Assembly: GCA_036746875.1 (NCBI GenBank)
Contig: DAIODI010000108.1
Span: 1 to 9,887, forward strand
Origin: DAIODI01 sp036746875
GTDB taxonomy: Bacteria; Pseudomonadota; Alphaproteobacteria; Rhizobiales; Aestuariivirgaceae
DNA: 9,887 nt
Direction of reading: 5' to 3'
The translations under genes and the position numbers were made by a program. Of this stretch, positions 7,540 to 9,887 are shown piece by piece. Positions within the stretch are counted from its first letter, which is position 1, and each line of letters starts with the position of its first letter. The notes under the pieces are model-generated. The model was not told the origin of the DNA and made no database searches. It saw only the letters and a program-made list of their open reading frames with translations.

Positions 7540-8121
7540 TTACTGATCGCTCCAGATCGAACCCATGTTGAAGATGGTGCCATAGCTGGGGTTCTTCGCC
7601 CTGTTTTCGGCGATCTGCTTCTGGCGCAACTCCTCGCGCAACTGCCCCGGAGACTTCGGCGTGCCGTCCGGATTGACCTTGGAAATGCCGTAGCGCTCGT
7701 AAATGTCGCCCGCCGGCCGGGCCGGCTCCGCCGCCGGCGGATTAATGTTGGCCGCGGCGGTCTCGGGATACTGCGAGGCTTCCGACGGTTCGGCGACAGA
7801 AACGGGGGCGGGTTCCGGTTCGAGCCCGCCCTCCTGGGCCGTCTCCAGCGCCAGCGGCTGGCCGGCCTGCGGCCCGTCGTACGCGGACGGGGATTCGGGG
7901 ATGACAGCGCCGGGCACGGCCGCCTGGGCGCTTGGCGCGGGCTGGGAACCCGGCGGGCGCAATTGCAGATCAGGCGGCATGGTGAGCGCCTGGTTGGTCG
8001 GCACCTCGGATGCGTCGGGAATGTTCTTTCCCACGCCGAAGGTGTTTTGCAGGTTCGTCTCGGCGCACGCGGAAAGGCCGACCGCAACGGCGGCGCATCC
8101 CGCGACCTTCCACCACTTCAC
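7540..8121 (-). CDS. DUF3035 family outer-membrane lipoprotein, BamF-like
   Basis: This is a 193-residue lipoprotein. The start KWWKVAG, a hydrophobic stretch and the lipobox LSAC (16-19) mark a signal peptidase II substrate lipidated at C19. Residue 20 is alanine, so outer-membrane sorting is expected. The segment VGKNIPDASEVPTNQALTMP and then PDLQLRPP (about 30-57) is the hallmark of DUF3035, a family annotated in alphaproteobacteria as BAM complex subunit BamF. A proline/alanine/glutamate-rich linker fills about 58-138. The conserved tail YGISKVNPDGTPKSPGQL, then an ELRQKQIAENR helix and NPSYGTIFNMGSIW, closes the protein. GTG 8121 is preferred, with GGGAG ten bases upstream; TTG 8127, two codons earlier, is possible. 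Membership in the BAM complex is inferred from the family name and not tested here. Confidence 0.85.
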   Translation of the reverse strand: MKWWKVAGCAAVAVGLSACAETNLQNTFGVGKNIPDASEVPTNQALTMPPDLQLRPPGSQPAPSAQAAVPGAVIPESPSAYDGPQAGQPLALETAQEGGLEPEPAPVSVAEPSEASQYPETAAANINPPAAEPARPAGDIYERYGISKVNPDGTPKSPGQLREELRQKQIAENRAKNPSYGTIFNMGSIWSDQ

Positions 8122-8242
8122 GGTCAACGTTCTCCCACCCCAATTCCACCCGCCAGACCCGAAAACGAAGTAAAATCGCTCTTTTGGGCGAAAGCATGGC
8201 TCCGAGAGTTCACCCGCCCGCGGCGGCGGATTCCCTGCCGTC
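8122..8242. other. Gap between lspA and the lipoprotein gene
   Basis: These 121 bases hold a GC-rich inverted repeat near the lspA end (CCGCC/GGCGG around 8213-8229, no U-tract). They also hold an AT-richer segment around 8160-8190 and the GGGAG ribosome site at 8132-8136. The AT-richer part could contain a promoter for the lipoprotein gene, but I see no -35/-10 pair at good spacing. A short open frame starting at 8197 is in another frame from the lipoprotein and looks like shadow. Confidence 0.4.
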
Positions 8243-8764
8243 TCACTGCGCCGGGGCTCGCCCCGAGGATTGATCCGCTCGAAATGTATCAAACAACAGC
8301 AGCCCCACACCGGCAACGATGGCCACGTCGGCCAGATTGAACACATACCAGCTGAACGCGCCGTAGTGCAGGTGGATGAAGTCCACAACCGCGCCATGCG
8401 CCACCCGGTCGCGCCCGTTGCCGCGCGCGCCGCCAATCACCAGCCCCAAACCCAGCGCGGCGGTGCGCCGGACCGGCGAGGCGGCCCACAGCCAGAGGGC
8501 CCCGGCCGCGAACAGGCTCAGCGCAATCAGGAGAATCCGGGTTTCAACCGCATGGCTGGCGAACCAGCCGTAGGAGACGCCGCGGTTCCACACCAGCACC
8601 AGATCGAGCACCGGCAGCACCGCCACGGGCTGGCGGCTCTCGATCTCGAGGCCGAGCAGCATCCACCACTTCGAGGCCTGGTCGGCGAGAAAGGCGGCCG
8701 CCGCGGCGCCGGCGGCCAGCGCCGACTGCGGCCCCCACAGCCGCCCGGAGAGACCGCCCGTCAC
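8243..8764 (-). CDS. lspA: Lipoprotein signal peptidase (signal peptidase II)
   Basis: LspA is an inner-membrane aspartic protease that cleaves the signal peptide of diacylglyceryl-prolipoproteins. The 173-residue product has four hydrophobic segments (about 14-26, 47-58, 76-95 and 104-113), plus one at 147-159. Family motifs are LADQASKWW (26-34, with conserved D28), WNRGVSYGWF (59-68), and the two catalytic aspartates: D119 in GNGRDR and D146 in FNLADVAI. The GTG start at 8764 overlaps the ileS stop as GTGA, so translation is probably coupled. An ATG at 8785 would add seven residues but has a poorly placed ribosome site. The block usually written GGA[LI]GN reads GGARGN here (R114), and R118 is also unusual; both arginines sit next to the active site. 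The following gene encodes a likely substrate. Confidence 0.93.
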   Translation of the reverse strand: MTGGLSGRLWGPQSALAAGAAAAAFLADQASKWWMLLGLEIESRQPVAVLPVLDLVLVWNRGVSYGWFASHAVETRILLIALSLFAAGALWLWAASPVRRTAALGLGLVIGGARGNGRDRVAHGAVVDFIHLHYGAFSWYVFNLADVAIVAGVGLLLFDTFRADQSSGRAPAQ

Positions 8765-9887
8765 GCCGCGGCCTGCGCCCGCCATTCCCGCAGCGCGGCG
8801 GCGTCGCGGGCGGAAACGTCGGGGAAGGCGGGGTCGGAGCCGACGTCGTCGGTGTACCGCCAGGAGCGCGCGCACTTGCGCCCGCCGGCGCGCGCCGCCA
8901 CCACGGCGACGCCTGGAACCTCGGCGAGCCGGAAGGCGTCCGCCGGACCTTCTCCAGCGACAAGGGCGATGCCGGAGGTGATCGCCACCTCCGCCATATC
9001 GACGCCGTCGAGCGCCGAGAGCAACGCCGGATCGGCGATGTAGACCTGCGGCGCAGCCTCCAGCGACGAGCCGATGCGCTTGGCGGCGCGCTCGATCTCC
9101 AGCGCGCCGGTGATCGCCGAGCGCACCTTGAACACCGCCTGCCACTTCGCTTCCAGCGCCTCGTCGCGCCACGCCGGATCGGGCATTACGAACTGTTCAA
9201 GGTGGACGCAGCGGCCCTCGCCGTGGCGGTGCATCCAGGCCTCGTCCATGGTGAACGGCAGGAACGGCGCGAGCCATGTCGCCAGCGTGTCGAACAACCG
9301 GTCGATGACGGTGAGCGCCGCCCGGCGGCGCGCCGAGGAGATCGGATCGCAGTAGAGGGCGTCCTTGCGGATGTCGAAGTAGGCGGCCGAGAGGTCCACC
9401 GTCATGAAGGTGGAGAGCAGCGCGTGGACGCGCTTGTAGTCGAACGCGTCATAGGCTTCCCGCACGGCGGGATCGAGCGCGGCGAGCCGCGACAGGATCA
9501 GCCGTTCGCGCGCCGGAATGTCGGCCGCCGCCACGTCCTCCTCGCGCCGGTGATGGGCGAGCGTCCCCAGCATCCAGCGGATGGTGTTCCTGATCTTGCG
9601 GTAGGCCTCGACCGTGTTCTTGAGAATCTCCGGCCCGATCCGCAGATCCTCCGTGAAGTCGGACGAGACGACCCACAGGCGCAGGATGTCCGCGCCCGAC
9701 TGCCTGATCACCTCCTGCGGCGTGACGGTGTTGCCGAGCGACTTCGACATCTTGCGCCCCTCCTCGTCCACCACAAACCCGTGGGTGAGCACCGCGTCGT
9801 AGGGGGCGCGCCCGCGTGTGCCGCAGGATTCGAGCAGCGAGGAGTGGAACCAGCCGCGGTGCTGGTCGGAGCCCTCGAGGTAGAGGT
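8761..9887 (-). CDS. ileS: Isoleucyl-tRNA synthetase, C-terminal part (5' end outside window)
   Basis: IleRS charges tRNA-Ile with isoleucine in the cytosol. The window holds about 374 C-terminal residues; the HIGH motif and editing domain lie beyond the right edge. At the edge the frame reads LYLEGSDQHRGWFHSSLLES, the class I catalytic-core block before the second signature KMSKS at 9753-9739. The anticodon-binding helical domain follows (AYRKIRNTIRWMLG, then AYFDIRKDALYCDP and LPFTMDEAW). Next comes the block ALEIERAAKRIGSSLEAAP, common in alphaproteobacterial IleRS. The C-terminus keeps only GRKCARSWRYTDDVG (KCARSW at 8877-8860) of the zinc knuckle seen in E. coli, with later cysteines missing. 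The stop overlaps the lspA start by four bases. No truncation is seen apart from the window edge. Confidence 0.97.
   Translation of the reverse strand, partial: LYLEGSDQHRGWFHSSLLESCGTRGRAPYDAVLTHGFVVDEEGRKMSKSLGNTVTPQEVIRQSGADILRLWVVSSDFTEDLRIGPEILKNTVEAYRKIRNTIRWMLGTLAHHRREEDVAAADIPARERLILSRLAALDPAVREAYDAFDYKRVHALLSTFMTVDLSAAYFDIRKDALYCDPISSARRRAALTVIDRLFDTLATWLAPFLPFTMDEAWMHRHGEGRCVHLEQFVMPDPAWRDEALEAKWQAVFKVRSAITGALEIERAAKRIGSSLEAAPQVYIADPALLSALDGVDMAEVAITSGIALVAGEGPADAFRLAEVPGVAVVAARAGGRKCARSWRYTDDVGSDPAFPDVSARDAAALREWRAQAAA

Noticed and set aside
7970..8197. A 75-codon minus-strand open frame upstream of the lipoprotein start
   Set aside because: It overlaps the lipoprotein N-terminus in another frame, has an arginine-rich composition and lacks a ribosome site.
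6100..8340. A + strand open frame of 746 codons antisense to the M16 and lipoprotein genes
   Set aside because: It lies opposite well-supported genes, is rich in H, R, G and A with no recognisable domain, and is what high third-position GC produces on the opposite strand.

Overview
The window is a GC-rich stretch of bacterial chromosome made almost entirely of housekeeping genes. It most likely comes from an alphaproteobacterium, probably Hyphomicrobiales/Rhizobiales-like. The evidence is a DUF3035/BamF-type lipoprotein after lspA, a tandem M16 peptidase pair, an IleS C-terminus with a KCARSW remnant instead of a full zinc knuckle, and rluB-rsmD converging on mutL. This placement rests on family resemblance, not on a database search.

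Layout. On the + strand, rluB (88-888) and rsmD (863-1417) overlap by 26 bp; both encode rRNA-modifying enzymes. Eight bases further on, the minus-strand genes begin. In their direction of transcription, from the right edge leftwards, they are: the 3' part of ileS (8761-9887, running off the window), lspA (8243-8764, start codon overlapping the ileS stop), a BamF-like lipoprotein (7540-8121), a catalytic M16 zinc peptidase (6019-7398), its non-catalytic M16 partner (4646-5998), pgi (3229-4548) and mutL (1426-3186). The largest gap is about 140 bp, so no stretch over 300 bases lacks a gene.

The genes fall into functional groups. LspA is the lipoprotein signal peptidase and the next gene encodes a lipoprotein with a clear lipobox. 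The two exported M16 proteins look like the two halves of one periplasmic peptidase. pgi has its own plausible sigma-70-type promoter, and mutL follows 42 bp after pgi with a TTG start and a good Shine-Dalgarno sequence.

The main anomaly is in mutL. An in-frame TAG at 2953-2955 replaces the serine of the conserved ATSK motif at codon 78. Three unexpected residues in conserved positions follow within 15 codons, yet the remaining 500 codons are open and keep the C-terminal endonuclease motifs. This is either a very recent nonsense mutation, which would predict a mismatch-repair-deficient lineage, or a local sequence error. TAG recoding is unlikely because rluB and rsmD both end in TAG. I found no mobile element, CRISPR array, tRNA, rRNA or accessory system, and nothing I would call an undescribed system.
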